A stretch of 64,000 nt of DNA from Mesorhizobium tamadayense (GTDB taxonomy: Bacteria > Pseudomonadota > Alphaproteobacteria > Rhizobiales > Rhizobiaceae): contig NZ_RQXT01000040.1 in the NCBI RefSeq assembly GCF_003863365.1, forward strand, positions 1 to 64,000, read 5' to 3'. A program made the translations under genes and the position numbers. Positions within the stretch are counted from its first letter, which is position 1. Each line of letters begins with the position of its first letter. The notes under the pieces were generated by a model. The model did no database searches. It was not told the origin of the DNA and was given only the letters and a program-made list of their open reading frames with translations. Of this stretch, positions 16,309-24,640 are shown piece after piece.

Positions 16309-16932
16309 ATGAACAAATCGATCAGGGAAAATCTGCATTTCGTCCTGTTGGCGCAGGCCTGTTTGCTGGCGGAGCCGGCCGTCGTCAATGCCGAGGATGC
16401 GGACTATCATCCGCAGAATTTCGCCAGCCGCTGAGCGCCGCCAGGGGCACGATCACTCCGGCCGGCGGAGCGGAGCGGACAGGAGATCCGTTTCGACGGC
16501 TGGCTGGTCTATCCGCAAATCGACAAGGCCAGGAACATTCTCTACTACGCCAACATCCTGAACTGGGGCGGCGACAGGACGATCAACATCTCCGTCTCGA
16601 TCTTCGACAGGCAGGGCTATGTCCCGATGAAGATCGTGCCGGTGAACGGCAACATAGCAGCGGAATCCGTGCACAAGATCGTCGAGGCATCGGCCGCCGC
16701 CTACAAGCCAAAGGCCGGCTCCTCCTATTTCGAACATTCCAGCGGCGACAAAGTGGCCGGCTACGGCGCGCTCGGCGTTCTGGCGGCGATGCTCGGCGTC
16801 AAATTCGGCAAGGCCGCCGGCATCGGCCTCATCGCGCTCGTCCTGGTGGTGTTGAAGAAGGGTGCCTTGCTGCTGTTGCTGCCGCTGATCTGGCTCAAAA
16901 AACTGTTCAGCCGCAACAAGGCTGACAGCTGA
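16309..16932 (+). pseudogene. DUF2167 membrane protein, decayed
   Basis: The C-terminal half of a DUF2167 protein is clear from about 16480: EIRFDGWLVYPQIDKARNIL, NWGGDRTINISVSIFDRQG, then GDKVAGYGALGVLAAMLG and a final helix pair. An in-frame N-terminal piece (start 16309) carries a signal peptide but stops at TGA 16432-16434. The total (~205 codons) is well short of the ~300 usual in the family, so an internal deletion as well as the stop is likely. A shorter product from ATG 16627 would keep only the membrane end. Confidence 0.65.
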
Positions 16933-16945
16933 TCTGGGCCGGCAA

Positions 16946-17886
16946 ATGGCAAGCCGGGCGGATGAAAGCCCGCTGATACGGCTTGTGCGAAGATGGCGCC
17001 TGCCGTTGTTGTTGCTGCTGGCCGGCCTTGTCGCGCTCGACGTCCGTGGCGCCATGGGGATCGCCGCCAATCTCACCTATGCAGCCTGCATCGGCAATCC
17101 GGCCGACCCGGCCCGCCGGCTAGAAGCCTGCACACGTATTGTCGAGGACAGGGCTGACAGTCCCGACAAACGCGCAATCGCTTACTTCAAGCGCGCCTAT
17201 GCCTGGGCGGCAAAAGGTGATTATGACCGCGCCATCAGCGATAGCGACGCTGCGATAAACATCAATCCAAAATATGCCGTCGCCTACTACAATCGCGGCA
17301 TTTTCTGGTCGGACAAGGGTGACAATAGACGGGCTATCGCCGATTTCGGTCAGGCAATCAGCTTCGGTTTCAACGGCGCCGGTGTTTACGAGAACAGAGG
17401 CGTTGCCTGGGCATCCGAGGGCAATTACGTGCGCGCTATCGCCGACTACAGCCAGGCCATCAACCTCGATGCGACGCTCTTCCGGGTCTATGAAAATCGT
17501 GGCCTGAGCTGGCTCCACAAGGGCGACTACGACCACGCCATCGCCGATTTCACCGTGGCAGTCAGCCTCGATCCGAGTACCGCCTACGCGTATTTCGGTC
17601 GCGGTCTTGCATGGTCTTTCAAGGGCGACGGCGACCGTGCGATCGCCGACTACGACTCGCCGTGGACCTCGATCCGAATCTGGCCGATGCATATTACGCG
17701 CTGGGCCGCGCCTGGGCGCACAAGGGCGACCACGACCAGGCCATCGTCGACTACGACCAGGCGATAGCGCTCAACCAGAAATCCGCCGATTTCTACAACG
17801 CCCGAGGCGAGTCCTGGAAGGCGAAGGGGAACCGCGATCGCGCCGAGGCGGACCGGAAGATGGCGGTCGGCCTCCAAGGAAAGTAG
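16946..17886 (+). pseudogene. TPR-repeat membrane-anchored protein, one frameshift
   Basis: An N-terminal signal anchor (about residues 18-33, LPLLLLLAGLVALDVRG) leads to at least six tetratricopeptide repeats of the form KGDYDRAISDSDAAININP. Near 17657 one base is missing. The first frame ends at 17767 with non-TPR residues, while the second resumes AVDLDPNLADAYYALGRAW and continues to 17886. Restored, it would be a ~313-residue periplasm-facing scaffold. A sequencing error is possible. The partner is unknown. Confidence 0.7.
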
Positions 17887-17961
17887 CGCGCCGCGAGGCC
17901 CGCAAGCTCGCGTTCCTTCGCGCCCCCTCTGTCCTGCCGACCTATGGCTTCCTAGACTCAC

Positions 17962-18975
17962 CTACCCCACCAAAAACTCATTGCTGAAATAGCCAGAGAA
18001 ATCCGGCTTCTCCTTCAGCGCCTTGCCGTTGCCATCGAGCAGTATCCCCGAAGCGAACAGATACCCTCCCATGGCCTCCATCTTGGCCTTGTCCATCGTG
18101 CCGATGGCGCCCGCGGCGCTCTTCAGGAAATGCCCGTCGTTCAGCGCCTTCAGCGAGGCGTGCACCAGCGCCGGGTTGGTGAGCGTGTCCTTGTTGGCGG
18201 CGATCAAAAGGTCGCCGGCCTCCTTCGCGTTGTCGACGGCGAACTCATAGCCGCGCCGCGTCGCTTCGACGAAAGCAGCGGCCACCCTCGGGTTGGCGCC
18301 AAGGAAGGCGTTGCTGGAGACGATCAGCGTGGTGTGCTCGTCCGGCACGCCGTAATCGGCATAGCGAAAGCTGCGCTGCTTGAGGCCTTTCAGCTCCGCC
18401 TCGACGCCTTCCCAGGTGGAGACTTCGAGGGTGAAGTCGACCGCGCCGTTGGCCAGCGCCTCATAGGCCGAGGTGCCGAGCGTCACCGTGTTGAAGACGC
18501 CCTTGCCGCCGTCGTGGCGGATGATGGTCGAGATCAGCGCGTTCTCCCAGGCGCTGCCGAAGCCGCCATAGGTCAGGCCGTCGAGATTCTTTGGGCTCTT
18601 GATCGCGGCGCGGTCGGCGTTGAAGACGACGCGGCCGGTCTCCGACTGGACGACGGCGTAGACGGCTTTGAGGTCGGCGCCGGCACTCTTCTGCGTGAAC
18701 AGGCCGAGCGAACCGGAGATGCCGAAATCGGCAATGCCACTGGCAACCAGCGTGCCGGAGCCGGTGTCGCCATAAGGCAGGATTTCGACGTCGAGCCCGG
18801 CATCCCGGTAAAGCGCTTTGTCGCGGGCGACGAACAGGCCGACATGATTGGTGTTGGCGGTCCAGTCGAGCGCCACCGTGATCTTTTGCGCGGCGACCGC
18901 CTTGGCGCGAGCGGGAAGCGGCAGGCCGGCGGCTAAAGCCAGAAGCAGCGCCTGGCGGCGGGTGAAGTCGGTCAT
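17962..18975 (-). CDS. thiY: ABC substrate-binding protein, NMT1/THI5 type
   Basis: The 337-residue periplasmic protein has a signal peptide (about 1-24, RRQALLLALAAGLPLPARA) and an NMT1/THI5-like domain starting KITVALDWTANTNHVGLFVA. Members bind pyrimidine precursors of thiamine such as formylaminopyrimidine. It is the last gene of the TPP-riboswitch operon; its start overlaps the stop of the ATPase gene. The ThiY name rests on family plus context, and the exact ligand is not proven. Confidence 0.85.
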   Translation of the reverse strand: MTDFTRRQALLLALAAGLPLPARAKAVAAQKITVALDWTANTNHVGLFVARDKALYRDAGLDVEILPYGDTGSGTLVASGIADFGISGSLGLFTQKSAGADLKAVYAVVQSETGRVVFNADRAAIKSPKNLDGLTYGGFGSAWENALISTIIRHDGGKGVFNTVTLGTSAYEALANGAVDFTLEVSTWEGVEAELKGLKQRSFRYADYGVPDEHTTLIVSSNAFLGANPRVAAAFVEATRRGYEFAVDNAKEAGDLLIAANKDTLTNPALVHASLKALNDGHFLKSAAGAIGTMDKAKMEAMGGYLFASGILLDGNGKALKEKPDFSGYFSNEFLVG

Positions 18976-19745
18976 TTCGTCTCTCCATCAGATGATCGGG
19001 AATTGGGATCGGCCAGGCCAAGCAGCGTGTCGAGGATGCCGGCCTCGATCGCGGCGGCCTCGCGGGCAAGCTCGGCACTTTCGGTGCGCGGGCGCGGCAG
19101 CGGCACCGCGACCTCGCTGACGACGCGGGCGGGGCGCGCCGAAAGCACATAGATGCGGTCGGACAGAAGCACCGCCTCGCGCACGTCATGGGTGATGAGC
19201 AGCGCCGTCCAGCGATGGCTTCGCCACATCGTCTCCAGCCAGCGCTGCATGGCCGCACGGGTCAGCGCATCGAGCGCGCCGAACGGCTCGTCGAGCAGCA
19301 GCATGTCGCGCTGCTGCACCACGGTGCGCAGCAAAGCGGCGCGCTGGCGCATGCCGCCGGAAAGCTCGGCCGGCCAGGCGCGCTCGAAGCCGGCAAGACC
19401 AAACTCGGCGAACATAGGCGCGACACGCTCGCGCGCGGCCCGCCGCTTCATGCCCTGGACCTCCAGCCCCAGCGTGGCGTTGTCGATGACGCGCCGCCAC
19501 GGCATCAGCGCATCGCGCTGCGGCATGAAGGCGAAACGGGCGCCATCGAGCGGCGCGCCGTCGAAGCGCATCTCGCCCTCGCCGCGGATCGCGCCGGTGA
19601 GGAGCTGGAACAGCGTCGACTTGCCGGCGCCCGACGGTCCGAGGATCGAGACGAACTCGCCCGCAGCGACATCAAGCGAGATTCCGGCCAGCACCTCGAG
19701 CGCGCCGAAGTTTTTGCGCACGTCGCGGAGTTCCAGCCGGGTCAT
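18972..19745 (-). CDS. thiZ: ABC transporter ATPase
   Basis: The 257-residue ATPase has Walker A GPSGAGKST (about residue 37), signature LSGGMRQRAAL (about 127), Walker B MLLLDEPFGALDA and the switch His (LLITHDVREA). It belongs to the nitrate/sulfonate/taurine-type importers. It overlaps the permease stop (ATGA) and the binding-protein start, so the three are translationally coupled. It should power thiamine-precursor uptake. Confidence 0.9.
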   Translation of the reverse strand: MTRLELRDVRKNFGALEVLAGISLDVAAGEFVSILGPSGAGKSTLFQLLTGAIRGEGEMRFDGAPLDGARFAFMPQRDALMPWRRVIDNATLGLEVQGMKRRAARERVAPMFAEFGLAGFERAWPAELSGGMRQRAALLRTVVQQRDMLLLDEPFGALDALTRAAMQRWLETMWRSHRWTALLITHDVREAVLLSDRIYVLSARPARVVSEVAVPLPRPRTESAELAREAAAIEAGILDTLLGLADPNSRSSDGETK

Positions 19746-20551
19746 GGCCGGCCCTCCCCGGAAGGCTCGGCCTTATCGTCGCGCCCCGCCCTCTCGCTCT
19801 TTGCGTTTTCCCAGGGCATGGCGAGGCGCTGCACCAGCACGGCGAGGCCGAACAGTGCGAGCGTCAGCGCCGAGCTGACGGCGACCGCGGCAAGCACGAG
19901 GTCGGGCCGGAAATTGTTCTTGGCGCTGAGCATGTAGATGCCCAGCCCCTTCGCCGCTCCGGCATATTCGGCGAAGATCGCGCCGACCACCGCATAGGTG
20001 ATGGAGATCCTCAAGCCGGCGAAGAAATAGGGCAGCGCCGACGGCAGCCGCGCCAGCCAAAATATGCGCCAGCGCCCCGCCCCCATGGCGGCGAGCATCT
20101 GGCTGATCTCCTTTTCGGTCGCCGCATAGCCCTCGACCAGCGCGACCATCATCGGGAAGAAGGTGACGAGCGCGATCAGCAGGATCTTCGGCAAGAGCCC
20201 GAAGCCGAACCACAGCACCACCAGCGGCGCGATCGCCACCAGTGGCAAGGTCTGGCTGGCGATCAGGATCGGGAACAACGCGCGCCGCAGCCTCGGCAGG
20301 AAGTCGACCAGCGCCGAAAGCACGAAGGCGGCGAGGAGCGAGCAAGCGAAGCCGGCGAGCGTGGCGCTGATGGTGGGCAGCGTGTTTTCGGCCAGTGCCG
20401 CTCGGCTCTCCCAGGCCTGCGCCAGCACGCGCGACGGCGCCGGCAGGATGGTCGGGGCGATATCGCCGAAGCGGGCGTAGAGCTCCCAGGCGGTGAGGAG
20501 CATCGCGAGGGAGAGGACGGCGGGGGCCAGCTTGGTGATGGCGGTGGCGAC
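19742..20551 (-). CDS. thiX: ABC transporter permease, start unclear
   Basis: An inner-membrane permease of at least 270 residues with about six helices and the EAA-type loop (AAMGAGRWRIFWLARLPSAL). The recognisable protein begins at about 20551 (AITKLAPAVLSLAMLLTAWE). No ATG, GTG or TTG lies between there and the palindromic repeat at 20572-20616, while the open frame continues through the repeats to 20845. The repeat therefore seems to have replaced the native start, and translation probably begins inside repeat-derived sequence. Confidence 0.8.
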   Translation of the reverse strand, partial: VATAITKLAPAVLSLAMLLTAWELYARFGDIAPTILPAPSRVLAQAWESRAALAENTLPTISATLAGFACSLLAAFVLSALVDFLPRLRRALFPILIASQTLPLVAIAPLVVLWFGFGLLPKILLIALVTFFPMMVALVEGYAATEKEISQMLAAMGAGRWRIFWLARLPSALPYFFAGLRISITYAVVGAIFAEYAGAAKGLGIYMLSAKNNFRPDLVLAAVAVSSALTLALFGLAVLVQRLAMPWENAKSERAGRDDKAEPSGEGRP

Positions 20552-20876
20552 AGCCGATCTCCCCCCTTGCGGGCCCTTGCGGGGGAGATGTCCGGCAGGA
20601 CAGAGGGGGGCGCGAAGGAACGCCGTCTTGCGAGACTTGCGGGGAGCAATGGACGAACGCCGCGCACGCAACCACCTGCCAAGCCGGCGGGACAGCACCC
20701 CCCTCTGCCTTGCCAGGCATCTCCCCCGCAAGGGGGTAGATCGGCCGTCACCACGGCTTTCGCCAATCGCCGAAGGTTCCCCTTTCTCTTGTGAGATGGG
20801 ACCAGCGATATCTCTCCCACGCAACGGTTCAGACGAAACAGCCACGACAATATCCTCGACGGCGCCTAAACGCGGC
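20552..20876. repeat. Paired palindromic repeats inside the thi operon
   Basis: Inverted units lie at about 20572-20616 and 20697-20742, like those at 10226-10412. They sit between ykoF and the permease, so the operon transcript must pass a large fold-back structure. Confidence 0.75.
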
Positions 20877-21485
20877 TCAAACCGCGGTCGGGCTGTTCGC
20901 CGAAATGGTGATGTCGAGGGTCACGTGGCCGGCGCCGGGGCCGAAGCGGCAGAAGGCTTCGGCGAGCGTGGCAAAGATCGCGCCGGCATCGCCGCGCAAT
21001 TTGGTGCAGAAATGCTTGGATCGCTCGAAGACGCCGGACTGTTTTAGAAAATCGATGCAACCGTAGATCTCGTCCATGTGGTCACCGGCGCCCATCACAT
21101 AGAGCGAGAACTGCGCCGTCGCCGGCTGGCCGGTCGAAGGTGTGGCCTGGACGGCGCGGATCGCCGCGACCTTGCGCTCGTCCAGCGGGATCGCTGGGCC
21201 GGCGATCTCGTCGGAGCGGCAGATCGGATCGTCGGGCTCGCCAGGGCAGCCGCGCGAGACGGCGGCCGAGAGCACGCAGTGCCTGCCGTTCCTGGCCGCC
21301 GCCACGAATAGGTCGCGCATGGCCGGGAACAGCACTTCGGGCGGCCCAACCAGAAGCGTCGAGATGTCGTCGGTCTCGATCCTCAGCCTGTCGCGGTAGG
21401 GATCGAGCGCGCCGAGCGCGCCAAGGATGACGCCGACGAAATCGTCGGCCATGGGATAAAGGGAAATCTGTGCGCCTGAAAACAT
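20877..21485 (-). CDS. ykoF: YkoF-family thiamine/HMP-binding protein
   Basis: The 202-residue cytosolic protein has two related ferredoxin-like halves: GAQISLYPMADDFVGVILGA at the start, and TAQFSLYVMGAGDHMDEIY at about 125. This is the duplicated YkoF fold that binds thiamine or its pyrimidine half. It is the first gene behind the TPP riboswitch, whose 3' end stops 7 nt before the start codon. A role alongside thiXYZ in precursor uptake or delivery is inferred from Bacillus ykoF context. Confidence 0.9.
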   Translation of the reverse strand: MFSGAQISLYPMADDFVGVILGALGALDPYRDRLRIETDDISTLLVGPPEVLFPAMRDLFVAAARNGRHCVLSAAVSRGCPGEPDDPICRSDEIAGPAIPLDERKVAAIRAVQATPSTGQPATAQFSLYVMGAGDHMDEIYGCIDFLKQSGVFERSKHFCTKLRGDAGAIFATLAEAFCRFGPGAGHVTLDITISANSPTAV

Positions 21486-21491
21486 GGCCCG

Positions 21492-21582
21492 CCTCGCTCC
21501 GCTGGTATTATCCAGATCAGCTTTAGGGTCCGAAGGCTTGCCGCCTCCATCTCAGCCCCGACCGTACGGAGCACCCCTGTGG
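21492..21582 (-). ncRNA. TPP riboswitch (THI element)
   Basis: On the minus strand the order is CAGGGGTGCTCC, GGGGCTGAGATGGAGGC, a variable stem, GGACCCTAAAGCTGAT, then GGATAATACCAGCGGAGCGA. These are the conserved THI-box blocks. The start of ykoF follows 7 nt later and no terminator stem with a U tract intervenes, so control is probably by hiding the ribosome site when TPP is bound. Confidence 0.93.
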
Positions 21583-21687
21583 ATGGGCGCGTTAAACCAC
21601 TGTTCGGGCGAAGGGGGAAGTCTTTTTTGCCGGTGTGGCAGGAAATGTGAATTGGGCCAGCCTCCCTCCCCTTGTGGAGCATTCTCA

Positions 21688-21715
21688 TTATAAGGCTTTC
21701 ACAATCTTCTTATAA
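21688..21715. promoter_or_regulatory. Palindrome TTATAAG-N14-CTTATAA, copy 1
   Basis: The arms are at 21688-21694 and 21709-21715. This copy lies between the riboswitch and the nucleotidyltransferase gene. Its geometry is identical to copy 2. Confidence 0.55.
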
Positions 21716-21746
21716 CACCCTTGTGCATCAGCCTGACAGAATATAG

Positions 21747-21774
21747 TTATAAGAAAATATTGAAAATCTTATAA
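21747..21774. promoter_or_regulatory. Palindrome TTATAAG-N14-CTTATAA, copy 2
   Basis: The arms are at 21747-21753 and 21768-21774, 59 bp from copy 1. The right arm ends 24 bp before the start codon at 21799, where the promoter or ribosome site should lie, so it looks like an operator. Confidence 0.6.
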
Positions 21775-21798
21775 TTCCATCTCCCCAGGGAGCAGGTC

Positions 21799-22884
21799 AT
21801 GAAGGCGATCGATCTCGCCTATCGCACCCTCTATGCCGAACTGGTGCAGCGCAGCCTGGATGCTTCCTTCGAGACCGATTTCTCGACGGCGGGCAATTTC
21901 GTGCGCGTGCCGGTCAAGGGCCGCGACTACTGGTATTTCGAAGAGACCCGCCCGCAGAAGTCCAGGCGCTATGTCGGCCCCGCCGAAGACCCGGAAATCG
22001 CCAAGCGCGTCGCGGCCTTCAAGGACATCAAGAGCGATCTCAGGAGCCGCCGCAAGCTGGTTTCCACGCTGGTGCGCGACGCCGGCCTGACGGCACCCGA
22101 CACGTTCACCGGCGATGTCGTCGAGGCGCTGGAAAAGGCCGGGCTCTTGCGCCTGCGTACGGTGCTCATCGGCACCGTCGCCTTCCAGACCTATGCCGGG
22201 CATCTCGGCGTCAAACTGCCCGGGGCCGCGCTGCAGACGGGCGATGCCGACTTCGCAAAATTCCATTCCGTCTCGAGCGAAGTGGAAGACAGCCTGCCGC
22301 CGGTCATCGATGTGCTGAAGGCAGTCGATCCGACTTTCCGCGAAATCCCGCACCGGAGAGATGCCGGGCGCACGACGCAGTATGAGAACGCCTCGCGCTA
22401 CCGGATAGAATTCCTGACTCCGAACCGCGGAAGCGACGACCATGCCGACCATGCCAGCCCGATGCCGTCGCTGGGCGGCGCCTCGGCGCAGCCCTTGCGT
22501 TTCCTCGATTTCCTGATCCGCGATCCGGTCAGGACGGTGCTCTTGCATCGCTCCGGCGTGCCCTTGCTTGTCCCCTCGCCCGAGCGCTTCGCCGTCCACA
22601 AGCTGATCGTCGCGGCGCGACGCGAGCGAAGCGCCGCTGCGAAGCGGGAGAAGGACCTGCATCAGGCGAGCCTGCTGGTCGAGGCGCTCGACGTTACGCG
22701 TCGGCGGGACGACCTCGCCCATGCCTTCGCGGAAGCGTGGGAACGGGGCGAGGCGTGGCGTGAGGCGCTGCGTAAAGGGTTGCAACTGCTTCAGCCGGAC
22801 AGGCGCGAGATGGTGGACCTTGTCCTAGGCAAGGCGCTCGACGAAGCGCAAATCGACCTCGACGGTTTCACGGTGCAGCTTTAA
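21799..22884 (+). CDS. GSU2403-family nucleotidyltransferase-fold protein
   Basis: The 361-residue cytosolic protein has a nucleotidyltransferase-like core around LLRLRTVLIGTVAFQTYAGH (about 115-134), then TGDADFAKFHSV with a D-x-D pair at about 150. The ending (HKLIVAARR, then a helical tail) fits the GSU2403/NTP_transf_8 group. GGGAGCAGG precedes the start. The target is unknown; members resemble toxin-antitoxin nucleotidyltransferases, but no partner gene adjoins. Two identical palindromes lie upstream. The small GTAC-regulated gene starts 86 bp downstream. Confidence 0.8.
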   Translation: MKAIDLAYRTLYAELVQRSLDASFETDFSTAGNFVRVPVKGRDYWYFEETRPQKSRRYVGPAEDPEIAKRVAAFKDIKSDLRSRRKLVSTLVRDAGLTAPDTFTGDVVEALEKAGLLRLRTVLIGTVAFQTYAGHLGVKLPGAALQTGDADFAKFHSVSSEVEDSLPPVIDVLKAVDPTFREIPHRRDAGRTTQYENASRYRIEFLTPNRGSDDHADHASPMPSLGGASAQPLRFLDFLIRDPVRTVLLHRSGVPLLVPSPERFAVHKLIVAARRERSAAAKREKDLHQASLLVEALDVTRRRDDLAHAFAEAWERGEAWREALRKGLQLLQPDRREMVDLVLGKALDEAQIDLDGFTVQL

Positions 22885-22902
22885 GTGAGTTATCGTTCAA
22901 AT

Positions 22903-22944
22903 TGTACGAGTCCTGCTTGACCGCCATTCGTACATAAAGTACGA
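22903..22944. promoter_or_regulatory. GTAC operator cluster matching the S24 switch
   Basis: TGTACGA (22903-22909) is followed by TCGTACATAAAGTACGA (22928-22944), with GTAC cores 9 bp apart. The second block matches the reverse complement of 15450-15465 at 15 of 16 bases. It lies 27-43 bp before the start at 22971, over the expected promoter. Control by the S24 repressor is inferred. Confidence 0.7.
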
Positions 22945-22970
22945 TACTGCCCTTGCTTGAGGAGACTTGC

Positions 22971-23312
22971 TTGGACACCGCGAACCATGCCGCTTTCGCC
23001 GACCTTTCCCGTCCAATTGTGTCGCCATTGCCGTCCGCCGAGCGCGAGCGCCTGGCCGGCGCCTGGCGCATGGCCAGCCAGGACATCGCCGACGACATCC
23101 GCTTCATCCGGCAATATCTCAAGGTGATCGCCGAGAAGGAGGAGCGTCTGTCGACCGGCACGCTGGTGCACGGCCGCGCCTATGTCGAGGCATGCGCCGC
23201 CTGGCTGCCGGAAACGCGGTATCTGAGGAACCTCAGGCTGATCAGCGAATGCGAGTGCGCGATGATTGCGGCCGGCGTGCGGTTTGCAACGTCGAGCGAT
23301 GCCTGGGAGTGA
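22971..23312 (+). CDS. Hypothetical protein, 113 aa, likely S24-regulated
   Basis: The TTG start at 22971 is chosen for the GAGGAG 7 nt upstream. The product is helical and hydrophilic (ERERLAGAWRMASQDIADDI, then YLKVIAEKEERL), with Cys in the C-terminal part (ECECAMIAAG). No signal peptide or known domain. The promoter region carries the operator found at the XRE/S24 repressor, so it is probably silent until that repressor is cleaved or released. Confidence 0.65.
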   Translation: MDTANHAAFADLSRPIVSPLPSAERERLAGAWRMASQDIADDIRFIRQYLKVIAEKEERLSTGTLVHGRAYVEACAAWLPETRYLRNLRLISECECAMIAAGVRFATSSDAWE

Positions 23313-23557
23313 GCGCTCCCTTTCTCCAAGAGAAGGTAAGACCGAACGCCGGCAGGACAGGGCGCGAAGGAACGCGGCGAAACACAGTCGCCGCTCCCAA
23401 AACGCGAATAATCATACCCTCTGCAACCCTCGGCTCGGTGGCTCGAAAAATGCATCGTTTCACACAATTGCCAATTGGTGGACGTGGGCGAGCGGCCGGT
23501 AGTTAAATTCCGCTCGGGTAAGGAGGCATAGTCGCATTCCAGGGAGGAACTCGTTTG

Positions 23558-23761
23558 ATGGACCAGCAAATCGACATCGGCATACAGCCCGACGATCAGC
23601 CTTACGAAGTAGCCTCATTCGCCAGGAAACATGGCCTGCCGATCCCGGTCGCGGATGCGGTCCTGTTCGCCAAGGGTCCGTCGCGCGCTGCCTGCGATAC
23701 CGCAGCGCTGGCCTTCCTCTGCGCGGTCTCGCAATTCGCCAGGAAGCAAGGGGTGCGCTAG
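23558..23761 (+). CDS. Small hypothetical protein, 67 aa
   Basis: GGGAGGAA precedes the ATG. The product begins DQQIDIGIQPDDQPYEVASF and then has a helix-turn-helix-like segment (ARKHGLPIPVADAVLFAKG). A small DNA-binding or adaptor role is possible. It stands alone, preceded by 245 bp without genes. Confidence 0.6.
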   Translation: MDQQIDIGIQPDDQPYEVASFARKHGLPIPVADAVLFAKGPSRAACDTAALAFLCAVSQFARKQGVR

Positions 23762-23996
23762 AATCTCCCCTTCTCTCTTTCTTGTGGGAGAAGGTGTGGC
23801 CGAAGGCGACGGATGAGGGTTTGGGAGGAATGAGGCTGGGGCAATTTCAAGCATAATTGCCAAGCTGGAGCACCCTCATCCGTCTCGGCGCTTCGCGCCG
23901 ATCCACCTTCTCCCACAAGGGAAGGAAAGGGTGCGGCTCTCCGCGCTCTTTCACCTGGTTGTCGGGTGAGCCAGCGGCCGCCCGGGCCGCCGGAAA

Positions 23997-24245
23997 TCAG
24001 GTTTTGGCTTTAGGCTTGGCGGCTGTCTTGGCGGGGGCCTTGGGTTTTTCCGCCTTCACCGCTTTCGGCTTGTCTGCCTTGGCGGCAGCCGCCTTCTTCG
24101 GCGCGGCCTCGGGTTTCGGCTTCTCGCCATCGATCTCGGCGATCGCTTGCTCCCAGTGCTCGATATGCGAGCCTTCCGGCCGGCCTGCCTGTTCCCAAAT
24201 CTCATGCGCCCGCCGGCGAATGCGTTCCTGCCTGTCGTCCGTCAC
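23997..24245 (-). CDS. DUF2934 protein with Lys/Ala/Pro tail
   Basis: The 82-residue product starts at GTG 24245, with GGAGG 6 nt upstream, and opens with the DUF2934 core (RIRRRAHEIWEQAGRPEG, then HWEQAIAEI). A Lys/Ala/Pro-rich tail (KAAAAKADKPKAVKAEKPKA) resembles histone H1-like tails and may bind nucleic acid. Such genes are common in rhizobia, and their role is unknown. Confidence 0.75.
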   Translation of the reverse strand: MTDDRQERIRRRAHEIWEQAGRPEGSHIEHWEQAIAEIDGEKPKPEAAPKKAAAAKADKPKAVKAEKPKAPAKTAAKPKAKT

Positions 24246-24353
24246 TGTCGCCTCCTTTGCATAGGGCCCTGCCCCGACGGAAACATTAGCCGAATTTTCC
24301 GGTGGCGTCTTGCGCATCGACGCATGGGTGCCTGAACTTCTGCAGTGATTTCT

Positions 24354-24563
24354 TCAGTGCTCGTCGACGACGACGGCGATGCCCAGATGCGCTGCCTTTT
24401 TTGTAATCAATGCGGCCAAATCGGCGTCAGAGCGTTCAGTTCCGGTGCGCTCGCGCAGGATGGTGACCGCCTCCTTCATCGACAGCAGACCTGTGCGATG
24501 TTCGGCCAGAAGCTTGTCTACGGCTTTTGCGCAATCGACTAATTCGACATGGGGATAGTGCAT
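24354..24563 (-). CDS. Small hypothetical protein, 69 aa (paralog at 34949)
   Basis: AAGGAG lies 9 nt before the ATG at 24563. The product is helical with LLSMKEAVTILRERTG, and ends with a strand, LGIAVVVDEH. The same plan (HLISMSKAVEELRVLTG, then CAVLFDEQ) is seen in the product at 34949-35185, so both belong to one unnamed family. Function unknown. Confidence 0.65.
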   Translation of the reverse strand: MHYPHVELVDCAKAVDKLLAEHRTGLLSMKEAVTILRERTGTERSDADLAALITKKAAHLGIAVVVDEH

Positions 24564-24640
24564 GGCTGCGACTCCTTTCAAGGAGCCGGCATCCCCCCGC
24601 CGGCATGGCGGGAGGATCGGGGGCTCGTAAGCACATAAGG

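Noticed and set aside
16432-16434. In-frame TGA as a possible selenocysteine codon
   Set aside because: There is no Cys-aligned site in DUF2167 at this place and no nearby hairpin was recognised; the gene is also too short, so decay fits better.
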